Assembly (NCBI GenBank): GCA_947454155.1
Contig: CANGIT010000007.1
Coordinates: forward strand, 62,001-126,000
Length of the DNA: 64,000 nt
From: Chitinophagaceae bacterium
GTDB taxonomy: Bacteria > Bacteroidota > Bacteroidia > Chitinophagales > Chitinophagaceae
Direction: 5' to 3'
The translations under genes were made by a program, and so were the position numbers. The notes under the pieces were generated by a model. The model was not told where the DNA came from. It was given only the letters and a program-made list of their open reading frames with translations, and searched no databases. This document shows positions 1-7,953 of the stretch, in pieces. Each line of letters opens with the position of its first letter. Position 1 is the first letter of the stretch.

Positions 1-638
1 AGAAAAAATCCCGTGTAGATATCAAAAGCATGATGCGCTTTTAGGATCAACCTTGAAGTCATTACGATTCCTGTTAGCAGCAACACCGTTACCAACGGCC
101 CACCCATCATCATGGCATCATTGTAAAACAAGAGCAAGAATACACCCAGCCATCCTCCCATCCCTATGGCATGCATACTGATTTTAAAATAAATGTTGGC
201 AATGAGTGCGGCCGAAGATGCCAGAAAAATACCGAAGATAAATGCGCTTAAAACAGAAGGATACTGCGGTTGCTCTTTGAAAACAGTATAAGCCCAGAAG
301 AAGAAAACGCCTGAGGCGATATAAGGAATGATCCTGTCTTTACGGGTATGCAGATATAAGGAATCCACAAACCCAACGGCCTTCAGCAGCAACACACAAA
401 TCAGCGGAAAAAAAGAAACATTGAGCGCTACAATCACCACCGTTTTTATTTTTTCTGTTGAAGAGAAACCGATAAAGGCCGAGGGGTGCATGTACACCAG
501 AAAAAAAGTGAAATAGACCGGAATGAACAAGGGATGAAATAGGTAGGAAAAAATTTTCGCCAAGAATTTCAGCACAAAAGGATAAACAGTATTGTCTTCC
601 ATTGGAGAAGGAATTTCCTGAGCAACTGTTTCGGTCAT
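1..638 (-). CDS. PAP2-like polytopic membrane protein (3' end cut by window edge)
   Basis: The start codon (complement of 636-638) opens a frame that stays open to the left edge, giving 212 visible residues without a stop. It is strongly hydrophobic with about six membrane segments. Three spaced motifs recall the PAP2 phosphatase/haloperoxidase active site: TRKDRIIPY after the second or third segment, SMHAIGMGG near residue 160, and SRLILKAHHAFD near the visible end, fitting the SRxxxxxHxxxD signature. The second motif lacks the classical PSGH form, so a degenerate or non-catalytic PAP2 relative is possible. The gene begins 2 bases after the rpoN stop codon and is probably cotranscribed with it. 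Substrate is unknown; lipid phosphatase is an inference. Confidence 0.7.
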   Translation of the reverse strand, partial: MTETVAQEIPSPMEDNTVYPFVLKFLAKIFSYLFHPLFIPVYFTFFLVYMHPSAFIGFSSTEKIKTVVIVALNVSFFPLICVLLLKAVGFVDSLYLHTRKDRIIPYIASGVFFFWAYTVFKEQPQYPSVLSAFIFGIFLASSAALIANIYFKISMHAIGMGGWLGVFLLLFYNDAMMMGGPLVTVLLLTGIVMTSRLILKAHHAFDIYTGFF

Positions 639-640
639 GA

Positions 641-2122
641 TTAAAGAATTTTTCTTAAACGGGCCACCGGCAAATTGAGCTGTTCGCGGTATTTGGCCAC
701 CGTTCTTCTGGCAATATTATAACCTTTTTCCTGAAGCATGTCGGTAAGTTTTTCGTCGCTGTGCGGATTCTTCTTGTCTTCGTCGTTGATAAAGTCGGTA
801 AGGATGCGTTTCACTTCACGGGTGCTCACTTCTTCGCCGCTTTCCGTTTGCAGGCTTTCGCTGAAGAAAAATTTCAGGCGGTAGGTACCAAACTCTGTTT
901 GCACAAACTTGCTGTTGGCCACACGGCTGACTGTGGAAATATCGAGATGAGTTTTTTCGGCGATATCTTTCAGAATCATGGGCTTCAGTTCCGTTTCATC
1001 GCCATGCAGAAAGAAATTGTATTGGTAGTTCATAATGGCCTCCATGGTATTGAGCAATGTATTCTGTCTTTGCTTGATGGCATCAATGAACCATTTGGCC
1101 GAATCGAGTTTTTGTTTGATGAACATCACGGCCTCTTTTTGCCGCTTGTCTTTTTTACTTCCCTTTTCATAATCGGTGAGCATTTCGCGGTAACCCTCAC
1201 TCACCCTGAGTTCGGGAGCATTGAGACTGTTGAGTGTGAGTTCGAGTTTGCCTGCATTGTTGGTGATGAAGAAATCGGGAATGATGTAATTTTCGCCTGA
1301 GGAAGATTCTCCGGCCAGTATGCCGGGTTTGGGGTTGAGGTGGATGACCTGGTTGATGATGGCACGGAGTTGCTCATCGTTCAAACCCAGCCCTTTCTGA
1401 ATTTTTTCGTAATGCTTTTTGGTGAATTCATCGAAGTAACGATCCATCACTTTGATGGCGGTTTCCACATCTTCGCCCTGCTGACGTTTTCTGCGGAGCT
1501 GCAACAGCAGGCACTCTTGCAGGTTTGCAGCCGCCACGCCGGCAGGATCAAAATCCTGAATCATGCGGATGATGCGAACAACCTGTGCCTCGTTGGTGTC
1601 TATGTTCTGACGGAAAGCCAGGTCGTCTACGATGGCCACGGGTTCTCTTCTTAAATAACCATCATCATCCAAACTGCCAATGATCTGTTCGGCGATGCGA
1701 TGCTCATCTTCATTCAATTTTAGCAACCCCAGTTGCTGCAACATGATTTCGTTGAAGCTGGACTCCACTTTTTGCGGCGTTGTTCTGTCTTCGTCGGGAT
1801 CTGGATAATTATCGTCTCTTAGTTTATAATCACCAGGTTCATCATCACTGTCCGACACATATTCACTGATATCGATATTGTCGTATTCCTCCTCACTGCC
1901 ATCCAGCTCATAATCATCGTTGTTGTCGGCAAACTCATCTTTCATTTCAAATTCATCCTCATGTCCTTCTTCCGATTGTTCGAGTGCGGGATTCTCCTCC
2001 AATTCTTCTTTGATTCTTTCTTCAAGTTGTGCAGTAGGAATCTGCAACAATTTCATCAGCTGAATTTGTTGGGGCGAAAGCTTTTGGAGCAGCTTTTGTT
2101 GCAGACTCTGAGAAAGGGCCAT
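641..2122 (-). CDS. rpoN: RNA polymerase sigma-54 factor RpoN
   Basis: Sigma-54 directs RNA polymerase to -24/-12 promoters and needs an AAA+ activator. The 493-residue product has the Gln/Leu-rich N-terminal activator-interacting region (LQQKLLQKLSPQQIQLMKLL and following), a long acidic region II (about residues 50-115, dominated by Asp and Glu), the core-binding domain, a helix-turn-helix region, and the diagnostic RpoN box ARRTVAKYRE at residues 471-480, close to the C-terminus. The length is normal for Bacteroidota RpoN. It is followed 2 bases later by the PAP2-like membrane gene. The upstream gap to the divergent gene at 2211 contains an inverted repeat that may carry the promoters. Confidence 0.98.
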   Translation of the reverse strand: MALSQSLQQKLLQKLSPQQIQLMKLLQIPTAQLEERIKEELEENPALEQSEEGHEDEFEMKDEFADNNDDYELDGSEEEYDNIDISEYVSDSDDEPGDYKLRDDNYPDPDEDRTTPQKVESSFNEIMLQQLGLLKLNEDEHRIAEQIIGSLDDDGYLRREPVAIVDDLAFRQNIDTNEAQVVRIIRMIQDFDPAGVAAANLQECLLLQLRRKRQQGEDVETAIKVMDRYFDEFTKKHYEKIQKGLGLNDEQLRAIINQVIHLNPKPGILAGESSSGENYIIPDFFITNNAGKLELTLNSLNAPELRVSEGYREMLTDYEKGSKKDKRQKEAVMFIKQKLDSAKWFIDAIKQRQNTLLNTMEAIMNYQYNFFLHGDETELKPMILKDIAEKTHLDISTVSRVANSKFVQTEFGTYRLKFFFSESLQTESGEEVSTREVKRILTDFINDEDKKNPHSDEKLTDMLQEKGYNIARRTVAKYREQLNLPVARLRKIL

Positions 2123-2153
2123 TAAAAAAAATTTTCTAAGGGATGATAATCGT

Positions 2154-2179
2154 CAAATACAATGTTATCAATGTATTTG
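2154..2179. promoter_or_regulatory. Inverted repeat in the rpoN divergent promoter region
   Basis: Perfect 8-bp arms CAAATACA (2154-2161) and TGTATTTG (2172-2179) are separated by 10 bp. They lie between the start of rpoN (2122, leftward) and the small secreted protein gene (2211, rightward). Each arm ends in a TATTTG string like part of a Bacteroidota -7 element, so this could be a pair of back-to-back promoters or an operator. Neither arm matches TAnnTTTG exactly. Confidence 0.35.
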
Positions 2180-2210
2180 AGCGTAAATTTACAAAAGAGA
2201 ATCTCGTATT

Positions 2211-2528
2211 ATGAAACAAAAAAGGATATTTTTCTTTTTCTGCATGATTTTTGTGGCAAAGGTTGGATTTTCAAAAAATCTTTGTTACTATCAGGATAGT
2301 ACCTTGCGTAAAACGGCAGCAAAGCAGCAGCAATTTATTACTGAGGTGGAACGAATACAAAAGTCAGGCATCATCTCGCCCAACCTTTACTATCAACATT
2401 TAGGCTGGATGTGTAAGCAGGAAATCCGTCTCGAAAAAAACACAGGCATTCCCATAAAATTGAGGTTGGGCAGTTACAATTACTGCAATTGGCTGGAAGG
2501 CAAAAAGAATACCGGCCTGTTTTACTGA
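2211..2528 (+). CDS. Small secreted protein, unrecognised
   Basis: A 105-residue product starting with a basic end (MKQKR) and a Phe-rich hydrophobic stretch, which fits a signal peptide cleaved near residue 21. The mature part is basic and polar, with cysteines in NLCYYQD, GWMCKQE and YNYCNW, so one or two disulfides are possible. I recognise no family. The gene is divergent from rpoN, and its last 7 bases overlap the 3' end of the convergent AI-2E permease gene. The coordinates are supported by the signal peptide and by the intergenic position before the start. Confidence 0.6.
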   Translation: MKQKRIFFFFCMIFVAKVGFSKNLCYYQDSTLRKTAAKQQQFITEVERIQKSGIISPNLYYQHLGWMCKQEIRLEKNTGIPIKLRLGSYNYCNWLEGKKNTGLFY

Positions 2529-3559
2529 TTATCTTTCTCTTCTGACAATTCGGGGATGAATTCATTGAGGTATATCTTCACCAGCACCAGAAAATAACTG
2601 ACCAGTAAAGGGCCGAAAATCAGACCCACAAAGCCAAAAAGATTCAATCCTACAATCACACCGAGCACGGTGATGAGCGGATGTACATCGCCCATTTTTT
2701 TCATGAAAGTAAGTCGGGCCACATAATCCATATTACCGGTAATCAGCAACATGTATAATCCGAGTGCGGTGGCCTGCCAATCGAGTCCGGTGGCATACAT
2801 ATACGCCACCAAAGGTACCCAGATGATCATGGTGCCTACGAGTGGGAAGAACGCAAAGGCGCCCGAAAGAAAACCCCAGAGCGCCCAATCATTCAGTCCA
2901 AAAATCCAGAAGCCGATGGTGGCAAAAACGCCTTGCACCAAACATATCAGGGGAATGCCCAGCGCATTGGCTTTCACCATCATCTTGGTTTCCTTCGCAA
3001 TCAGATCGATATTGTGAGGCTTCAGCGGAATCAGCTTGATGAGGTAGGTTTCCATTTTCTTGCCGTTGATGAGCATGAAATAATAAACAAAAAACATCAT
3101 CAGGATGTTGGTGAGCATCACCGCGGTTCCGTTGAGTACTTGCGGTATGAAGGAAGAAATTTTCAAAGCCAGTGCTTTGGCGTTATTACCATCAAACAAT
3201 GAAACACCGGTCATGCTTTCAATCTTGGTGGCAATCACCTGCATGCCTTGCAGCACTTTGTCTTGCTGCTGGGCCACAGCCTTGATTTTGGGGGTTATCA
3301 ATTCCACAGAGAAAAAAATCGGCAGCGCTATCAGCACAAGGATGATGATGATCATCAGCACGGCAGCCAACCCGTTTTTCCATTGATGTTTTTCGGTGAG
3401 TGTAAAGAAATATTCACGCGTAAGAATATACATGGTGATGGCGCCCAGAAAGCCCGGAATAAAAACTTTGAGTTCCGCAATCAGCATGTAGCCGATCACA
3501 ATAATCAAGATCATCAAGGCTACCTGCCTGAACCTTTCATTGAAGTTGGATGGTGACAT
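2522..3559 (-). CDS. AI-2E family transporter (PerM/YdiK type permease)
   Basis: An inner-membrane protein of 345 residues with the arrangement typical of PF01594: two N-terminal membrane segments (about residues 12-50), one more around 60-85, a soluble amphipathic region (about 90-150) and a C-terminal block of tightly packed membrane helices ending in a Gly/Phe/Leu-rich segment (FGFVGLIFGPLLVSYFLVL). Members export small molecules or ions; the name AI-2E comes from one autoinducer-2 exporter and does not prove that role here. The gene is convergent with, and slightly overlaps, the small secreted protein gene. Confidence 0.9.
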   Translation of the reverse strand: MSPSNFNERFRQVALMILIIVIGYMLIAELKVFIPGFLGAITMYILTREYFFTLTEKHQWKNGLAAVLMIIIILVLIALPIFFSVELITPKIKAVAQQQDKVLQGMQVIATKIESMTGVSLFDGNNAKALALKISSFIPQVLNGTAVMLTNILMMFFVYYFMLINGKKMETYLIKLIPLKPHNIDLIAKETKMMVKANALGIPLICLVQGVFATIGFWIFGLNDWALWGFLSGAFAFFPLVGTMIIWVPLVAYMYATGLDWQATALGLYMLLITGNMDYVARLTFMKKMGDVHPLITVLGVIVGLNLFGFVGLIFGPLLVSYFLVLVKIYLNEFIPELSEEKDNQ

Positions 3560-3784
3560 AGATTATTGTTGTTTATTGTTTGTTGTTTATTGTTTGTTGT
3601 TTGGGGATTGGGGATTGGGATTTGGGGTTGATAATTTGGGATTTGTGATTGATGATTGACGACAACATTTTCTCTTTATCATTCCAACCCATTAGCCAAC
3701 TAACACGTAACAAAATATAATATTAGCATACTACCCCAATTACCACACTATCAAATCATCAAATCACCAAATTACCCAATCAAC
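3560..3784. repeat. Low-complexity A/T- and G-rich intergenic sequence
   Basis: The 225-bp gap between the AI-2E permease and the radical SAM gene has no convincing coding frame. It begins with repeats of the type TTTATTGTTTGTTG (about 3571-3600), continues with GGGGATT and GGGATTT repeats (3601-3655) and ends in degenerate 8-bp units like CAAATCAC (about 3750-3780). The last block resembles the cleaner 8-bp array at 27643-27682. Confidence 0.6.
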
Positions 3785-4819
3785 CTACTCCTCTTTCCAT
3801 ACGGACATGCCTTCGCTGCAATTGGAACAAATATCAATGTTTTTACGGCTCTTCATCAACTCGGCGCGAAATTGTCTGTAATTGTCGTTGTTCCAGATGG
3901 CCTTGAAGGATTGCTGTTTCAAATTACCAAGCTGGTGCATCGCATCTTTGTCGAAGCAACAAGGCACCACCAATCCATCCCAGGTGATTACATTGGAATG
4001 CCAGAGTTTCCAGCAATGGTTTTTCAAACTGTTTTTGGGTCGATAGGTGCCATCTGCATTTTTCGCGTAACGACTGTATTTATCCAGCGTGGGAATCAGC
4101 TGGTTGGGATCCGTTTCATAATCGTAAACCTGGGCGGTTTTAAAACGCACCTCATCCACACCCAGCTCTTTTGCCATTTGCCTGATCTCTTCGAGCTGAT
4201 GTTCATTGGGCTTCACCACCAGAAATTGAAAAAATATGAACGGGGTTTTGCTGTTGAGGGCTTTGCGCCACTTCACAATGTTTTGGGTGCCTTCAATCAC
4301 CTTGCTGAGTTTTCCGCCTACACGATATTGCTGATATACCTCTTGTGTGGTGCCGTCAATGGAGATGATGAGGCGGTCGAGTCCGCTTTCTACCGTTTTG
4401 CGGGCATTTTCATCGGTAAGGTAATGGGCGTTGGTGGAAGTGGCCGTGTAGATTTTTTTATCGGAGGCATATTTCACCATCGATAAAAAATCGGGGTTCA
4501 GGTAGGGCTCTCCCTGAAAATAAAAGATCAGATAAAGGATGTGTTGATGAATATCGTCGATGGTTGTACGAAAAAAATCATTTTGCAACATGCCCGTAGG
4601 CCGCGTGAAAGCCCGCAAGCCGCTGGGACATTCCGGACAGCGAAGATTGCAGCTGGTAGTGGGTTCAAAGGAGATGGACACCGGATAACCCCATTGCACC
4701 GGGCGCTTCAACCATTTACTGATGTAAAAACTGGAAAGCACCTTGATGCCATTGACGACTCTCCTGAAAGTAAGCTTACTGAAAAGATTGATGGAATCAT
4801 TGATGTTAATGCCCGGCAT
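3785..4819 (-). CDS. Radical SAM/SPASM domain protein
   Basis: A 344-residue enzyme with the radical SAM cluster motif CxxxCxxC at Cys57, Cys61 and Cys64 (TTSCNLRCPECPSG), which binds the 4Fe-4S cluster that cleaves S-adenosylmethionine. The C-terminal part carries a SPASM-type auxiliary cluster region: CWKLW, then VVPCCFD, then the closing ICSNCSEG. Bacteroidota have many such proteins near cell-surface polysaccharide or peptide-modification genes, but no substrate peptide is visible next to this one. The gene is 30 bp downstream of the transglycosylase gene on the same strand. The reaction is unknown. Confidence 0.9.
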   Translation of the reverse strand: MPGININDSINLFSKLTFRRVVNGIKVLSSFYISKWLKRPVQWGYPVSISFEPTTSCNLRCPECPSGLRAFTRPTGMLQNDFFRTTIDDIHQHILYLIFYFQGEPYLNPDFLSMVKYASDKKIYTATSTNAHYLTDENARKTVESGLDRLIISIDGTTQEVYQQYRVGGKLSKVIEGTQNIVKWRKALNSKTPFIFFQFLVVKPNEHQLEEIRQMAKELGVDEVRFKTAQVYDYETDPNQLIPTLDKYSRYAKNADGTYRPKNSLKNHCWKLWHSNVITWDGLVVPCCFDKDAMHQLGNLKQQSFKAIWNNDNYRQFRAELMKSRKNIDICSNCSEGMSVWKEE

Positions 4820-4849
4820 GAGGCAAATTTAATGGTATTTTGGGTTCCG

Positions 4850-5734
4850 CTACAGCAATGCCACGGCGCTGAGGCATTGTTGCATTTCCGCATCACGGAA
4901 AATTGCATTGATTTCTTCCGAACCACTGTATTCATCTCTGAAGCAAAGTTCTCCTTCCGCATATTTGTCGAAATTGCTGAGCATCACATTAAGGGTGATG
5001 AAGTTCATCACATATTGCTGGGTTTCTTTGGGCAGGTAATTTTTCACTTCCCAGAAAGAAGCGTTTGACTTTCCTGTTTTTTTCATCGCCTTCCATACAT
5101 TACCGATGCCGCAATTATAACTTGCCGCCACCAGCAACCAATCGTTGTTGAGGTTCTTCGACCTGTCGAGCAAATAACGGGCGGCCGCATGCGTCGATTT
5201 GTCGAAATCCATACGATCGTCGGTGGAATTGATTTTTTTATGGGAAGGATGACCTGTTTTTTTTGAGATGGCCCTTGACTTTACTTTCAGTCCGTATTCC
5301 AGCGCCACATCGTTCATGAATTGCCAGTAGCCCACAGCACCTGCAGGCGAAACAGCATTGGAACGAAAGCCGCTTTCTATGGCCATCAACACTTTGAACT
5401 CACGGGGTATGTTGTATTGGTCGAGTATCTTCTCAACTTTGGGAAAATACGCCTTGCTTTTTTTGTAAATGAACGTGATGTACTTTTTTCGCTGGACCGA
5501 AAAATTTTCGATGTAATGGATCGATGCGGAAGCATGTTGGCTCAGGATGGCTGGAAAAACAACATTCGCCTTTTTGACCACCACCAGCGGTTCGGCAATC
5601 TCGTATGGCAAAGCTCTTGACACCGATCGCATGGCGGTGTCTTTATCGATGGTTCCGGTGAAGATTTTGGCTTGGGTGGACAAGGAGAAAACTGTCAAAG
5701 ACAGGCTAAAAAATACAATAAGCTTCTTTTTCAA
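4850..5734 (-). CDS. Lytic transglycosylase (SLT domain), exported
   Basis: A 294-residue murein hydrolase. Residues 1-22 form a signal peptide (MKKKLIVFFSLSLTVFSLST then QAK). The SLT goose-lysozyme-like fold covers roughly residues 105-260: the catalytic Glu120 in AIESGF, the GAVGYWQFM motif (residues 133-140), and AASYNCGIGNV. It should cleave glycan strands to 1,6-anhydro-MurNAc ends in the periplasm. Unlike MltD it has no LysM repeats. It is divergent from the GH25 lysozyme gene (5908), so two murein hydrolases with different chemistry share one intergenic region. Confidence 0.93.
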   Translation of the reverse strand: MKKKLIVFFSLSLTVFSLSTQAKIFTGTIDKDTAMRSVSRALPYEIAEPLVVVKKANVVFPAILSQHASASIHYIENFSVQRKKYITFIYKKSKAYFPKVEKILDQYNIPREFKVLMAIESGFRSNAVSPAGAVGYWQFMNDVALEYGLKVKSRAISKKTGHPSHKKINSTDDRMDFDKSTHAAARYLLDRSKNLNNDWLLVAASYNCGIGNVWKAMKKTGKSNASFWEVKNYLPKETQQYVMNFITLNVMLSNFDKYAEGELCFRDEYSGSEEINAIFRDAEMQQCLSAVALL

Positions 5735-5907
5735 TTCAACTTGAGTTTATAGGGTTATTGGATGGATCTTAATGATTCAACGTAAAAAGAACACTCCAAA
5801 AACGAATACAGACAAGATTTATTGCCTTTTGGAGCACTGCACATGGGGATAAAACAACAGCCCAATATTGCCGCTTATGGTTTATTTTTAATCTTTCATC
5901 TTCACCA

Positions 5908-6672
5908 ATGCCCAGAAATAAGAAAAGAATTTTTTTCACATTGCTGCTCAGCTTGATGGCATTGTTGATGTTGAGTTCGGGCATTTTACTTTATCTCCGC
6001 TATTTCGACGGTTCACCCGGTGTGTATTACAAAGACTTTGGCATTCACATTCCCGGCCATTACCAGATTCATGGCATCGATGTAAGCAAATACCAAAAAA
6101 AAATTGCCTGGGAGCAGGTGGAACAAATGGAAGTCGACCACATGAAGCTGGGTTTTGTTTTTGTAAAAGCCACACAAGGCACAGGAACCGTTGACCCCCG
6201 TTTCGAAAGAAACTGGTATCATGCCAAAAGGGTGGGTTTGGTGAGGGGCGCTTATCATTATTTCAATGTTTATGAAAGCGGCCGGTCGCAAGCCCATAAT
6301 TTCATGCAAATGGTAAAACTGACTTCAGGCGACCTCCCACCAGTACTGGATATTGAACAAGTGGGTGGCATGCCGGCCAATGAACTCCGGAGCAATTTGA
6401 AAAACTGGCTCACCACCATCGAACACCATTACTGTGTGAAACCTATTATTTACACTTACGCCGATTTTTACGAAGATTATCTGTTGGGCTTTTTCGACGA
6501 TTATCCACTTTGGGTGGCACATTATCACAATGGCGACCATCCCCGCACCAGCCGAAAATGGCATTTCTGGCAACACAATGAGGAAGGGCATGTCAACGGC
6601 ATCAACGCTCCCGTTGACTTCAATGTTTTCAATGGCGACAGCAGTTCTTTCCAACAATTGCTGTTGCCATAA
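5908..6672 (+). CDS. Glycoside hydrolase family 25 lysozyme, membrane anchored
   Basis: The first 34 residues (MPRNKKR, then a long hydrophobic segment) form an uncleaved signal anchor. The GH25 barrel follows: HGIDVSKYQ with Asp58, FVKATQG, GAYHYF, and PPVLDIE with Asp148 and the catalytic Glu150. GH25 enzymes hydrolyse the MurNAc-GlcNAc bond. At 254 residues the protein is anchor plus catalytic domain, with no wall-binding repeats. Its neighbour across the divergent gap is the SLT transglycosylase, which suggests shared use in cell-wall turnover; that is inference. Confidence 0.93.
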   Translation: MPRNKKRIFFTLLLSLMALLMLSSGILLYLRYFDGSPGVYYKDFGIHIPGHYQIHGIDVSKYQKKIAWEQVEQMEVDHMKLGFVFVKATQGTGTVDPRFERNWYHAKRVGLVRGAYHYFNVYESGRSQAHNFMQMVKLTSGDLPPVLDIEQVGGMPANELRSNLKNWLTTIEHHYCVKPIIYTYADFYEDYLLGFFDDYPLWVAHYHNGDHPRTSRKWHFWQHNEEGHVNGINAPVDFNVFNGDSSSFQQLLLP

Positions 6673-6694
6673 AATATCTGCCTATCTTTCCACC

Positions 6695-6913
6695 ATGGGA
6701 ATGGAAGATGAAACAAGAGCTTTTTTAATTCGAATTGTCAACACAGTGGCCATGGTGCTGTTGTGGATGATGACGAATGTCTTTGCGGGAATTTATGAAG
6801 AATGGGCATTTTTCAGCAACAAACCCGATTGGATCAACATCGGTTATTATGCATATTTTCTAATCACACTTGTAATGCTGATTCGGTATCTCAAAAAGAA
6901 ATGGGAGTTATAA
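6695..6913 (+). CDS. Small two-helix membrane protein, unrecognised
   Basis: A 72-residue frame with two hydrophobic helices (about residues 12-32 and 50-65), a conserved-looking loop GIYEEWAFFSNKPDW between them, and a basic tail (RYLKKKWEL). I chose the ATG at 6695 because the open frame upstream lies inside the GH25 gene in another phase. A second ATG two codons later is equally possible. It begins 22 bp after the lysozyme gene and is probably in its operon. It ends 1 bp from the convergent DUF4440 gene. Function unknown. Confidence 0.75.
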   Translation: MGMEDETRAFLIRIVNTVAMVLLWMMTNVFAGIYEEWAFFSNKPDWINIGYYAYFLITLVMLIRYLKKKWEL

Positions 6914-6914
6914 A

Positions 6915-7343
6915 TTAACTGCTGTGGTCGGCCACGATCACCCAGCGACCATCGATCTTCTTCATCAATAAAGTAAAATGCCCCTGCAAATCACCGATGC
7001 TGCGCGTTAGATGCCACTTTCCAACCACACTGTAATAACGCGAAGAAAGTTTTTGTATTTTGATGAGTGTAAAATGCAGTTTACCCATCGCCGTTGTATC
7101 GGGATAACCTTTCTTGTAATTGTTCAGCGTTTGTTTCCAACCGTAAGTGACCCCCGATTTTCCGATGAACATCAGCGAGTCGCTATGCCAGTAGGTTTGC
7201 ATGAAACCTTCGATATCACCTTTATTCCAGCATGCGTCCTGGTCTTTCAGCAATTGCAATATGGCTTTCTCGTTTTTGTTTTGTGCAAAAAGCGAAGTAT
7301 TCATAAGCAATAACAATGAAAAAATGAAAAGCTTCATGGTCAA
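6915..7343 (-). CDS. Exported DUF4440 / SnoaL-like (NTF2 fold) protein
   Basis: A 142-residue protein with a signal peptide ending in FAQ (about residue 20), then a single NTF2-like domain: the opening helix EKAILQLLKDQDACWNKGD, IEGFMQTYW, and the closing strands HFTLLMKKIDGRWVIVADHSS. This pattern fits DUF4440, a cone-shaped fold that often binds small molecules or has unassigned enzymatic roles. The C-terminal His-Ser-Ser is typical of the exported versions in Bacteroidota. It is convergent with the small membrane gene. No specific substrate can be given. Confidence 0.82.
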   Translation of the reverse strand: MTMKLFIFSLLLLMNTSLFAQNKNEKAILQLLKDQDACWNKGDIEGFMQTYWHSDSLMFIGKSGVTYGWKQTLNNYKKGYPDTTAMGKLHFTLIKIQKLSSRYYSVVGKWHLTRSIGDLQGHFTLLMKKIDGRWVIVADHSS

Positions 7344-7385
7344 TTTATTTAAGGTAAAAAAGTTTGATGCACTTTAAAAAACTGA

Positions 7386-7775
7386 TCAGTGTTTATGATG
7401 AGGAGAACTACACTTGACCCTTCTGCAATAACGGTAATTCATGTAGTGCGCACTGATGATGGACATGACAGCTATGGCCAGGAAAAAATATTCCATTTGC
7501 GGCATGAACTGCTTGGCCACCAAAAAAATAAAACCGAAGATAAAAAGCAAAACAGGATAATAGGAATGATGGTGTTTGATGAAGCCGTGATACAAGGAGT
7601 AGATGCCTACAACAAAAGCGATGCCGATCATCAGCCATTCAAAAAAGGTATTATGGATGATATTGACACCAAAAAGCGGAAGTGCCGGTATCACAAAAGG
7701 TAAGATGCCACAATGAATGGCACAAGCGATTGAGGTGATGATACCCAACCCATCCCAATTGATCTTCAGATTCAT
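7386..7775 (-). CDS. MerC domain-containing membrane protein
   Basis: A 129-residue protein with four predicted membrane helices. Near the N-terminus it has the metal-site motif ACAIHC (Cys18, His21, Cys22), and the tail is rich in Cys and His (CRRVKCSSPHHKH). MerC proteins were first described in mercury uptake, but many Bacteroidota copies sit beside Fur-family genes and probably move or sense another metal. I start at the ATG at 7775 (MNLKINWDGLG) rather than an upstream ATG at 7823, since the shorter form matches the family. Its promoter region holds the TTGCAA operator at 7873-7889. It is divergent from the SCO/Fur pair. Confidence 0.85.
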   Translation of the reverse strand: MNLKINWDGLGIITSIACAIHCGILPFVIPALPLFGVNIIHNTFFEWLMIGIAFVVGIYSLYHGFIKHHHSYYPVLLFIFGFIFLVAKQFMPQMEYFFLAIAVMSIISAHYMNYRYCRRVKCSSPHHKH

Positions 7776-7857
7776 GAATTTTCTTATTTCGCTTTTTGCA
7801 AGCTTGTCTGCATGAGGACTCACCTATTCAGCTTGCAGCAGCAGCTTTTTGAGCCGG

Positions 7858-7865
7858 TAAAGTTA
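7858..7865 (-). promoter_or_regulatory. Probable -7 element of the merC-like gene
   Basis: Read on the minus strand the octamer is TAACTTTA, one mismatch from the Bacteroidota consensus TAnnTTTG. A TTG 21 bp upstream (within the TTGCAA palindrome) could serve as the -33 element. Transcription would then start near 7850, leaving a leader of about 75 nt before the start at 7775. Confidence 0.4.
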
Positions 7866-7872
7866 GCCGAAT

Positions 7873-7889
7873 TTGCAATAATGTTGCAA
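7873..7889. promoter_or_regulatory. Fur/Zur-like operator candidate
   Basis: The half-site TTGCAA occurs twice (7873-7878 and 7884-7889), separated by 5 bp. TTGCAA is its own reverse complement, so the 17-bp site is an inverted repeat. It lies just upstream of the merC-like -7 element and between two divergent metal-handling transcription units, one of which encodes a Fur-family repressor (8692-9108). Autoregulation by that protein is the simplest reading. Confidence 0.5.
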
Positions 7890-7906
7890 GTTTTTTGAAA
7901 GAATCC

Positions 7907-7936
7907 TTGAGGTCATTCGTTGATGGATTAACTTTG
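7907..7936 (+). promoter_or_regulatory. Promoter of the SCO-Fur unit
   Basis: TTG at 7907-7909, a 19-bp spacer, and TAACTTTG at 7929-7936 match the Bacteroidota primary-sigma promoter (TTG, about N19, TAnnTTTG). The expected start of transcription is near 7943, about 11 nt before the ATG at 7954. Confidence 0.6.
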
Positions 7937-7953
7937 TGTCCTTAATTTTTATC

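Noticed and set aside
5769..5984. 71-residue minus-strand frame in the gap between the transglycosylase and the lysozyme gene
   Set aside because: It overlaps the lysozyme start in antisense and shows no signal, motif or promoter.
7386..7823. Longer form of the MerC-domain protein starting at 7823
   Set aside because: The extra 16 residues are absent from the family pattern; the ATG at 7775 gives the typical start.
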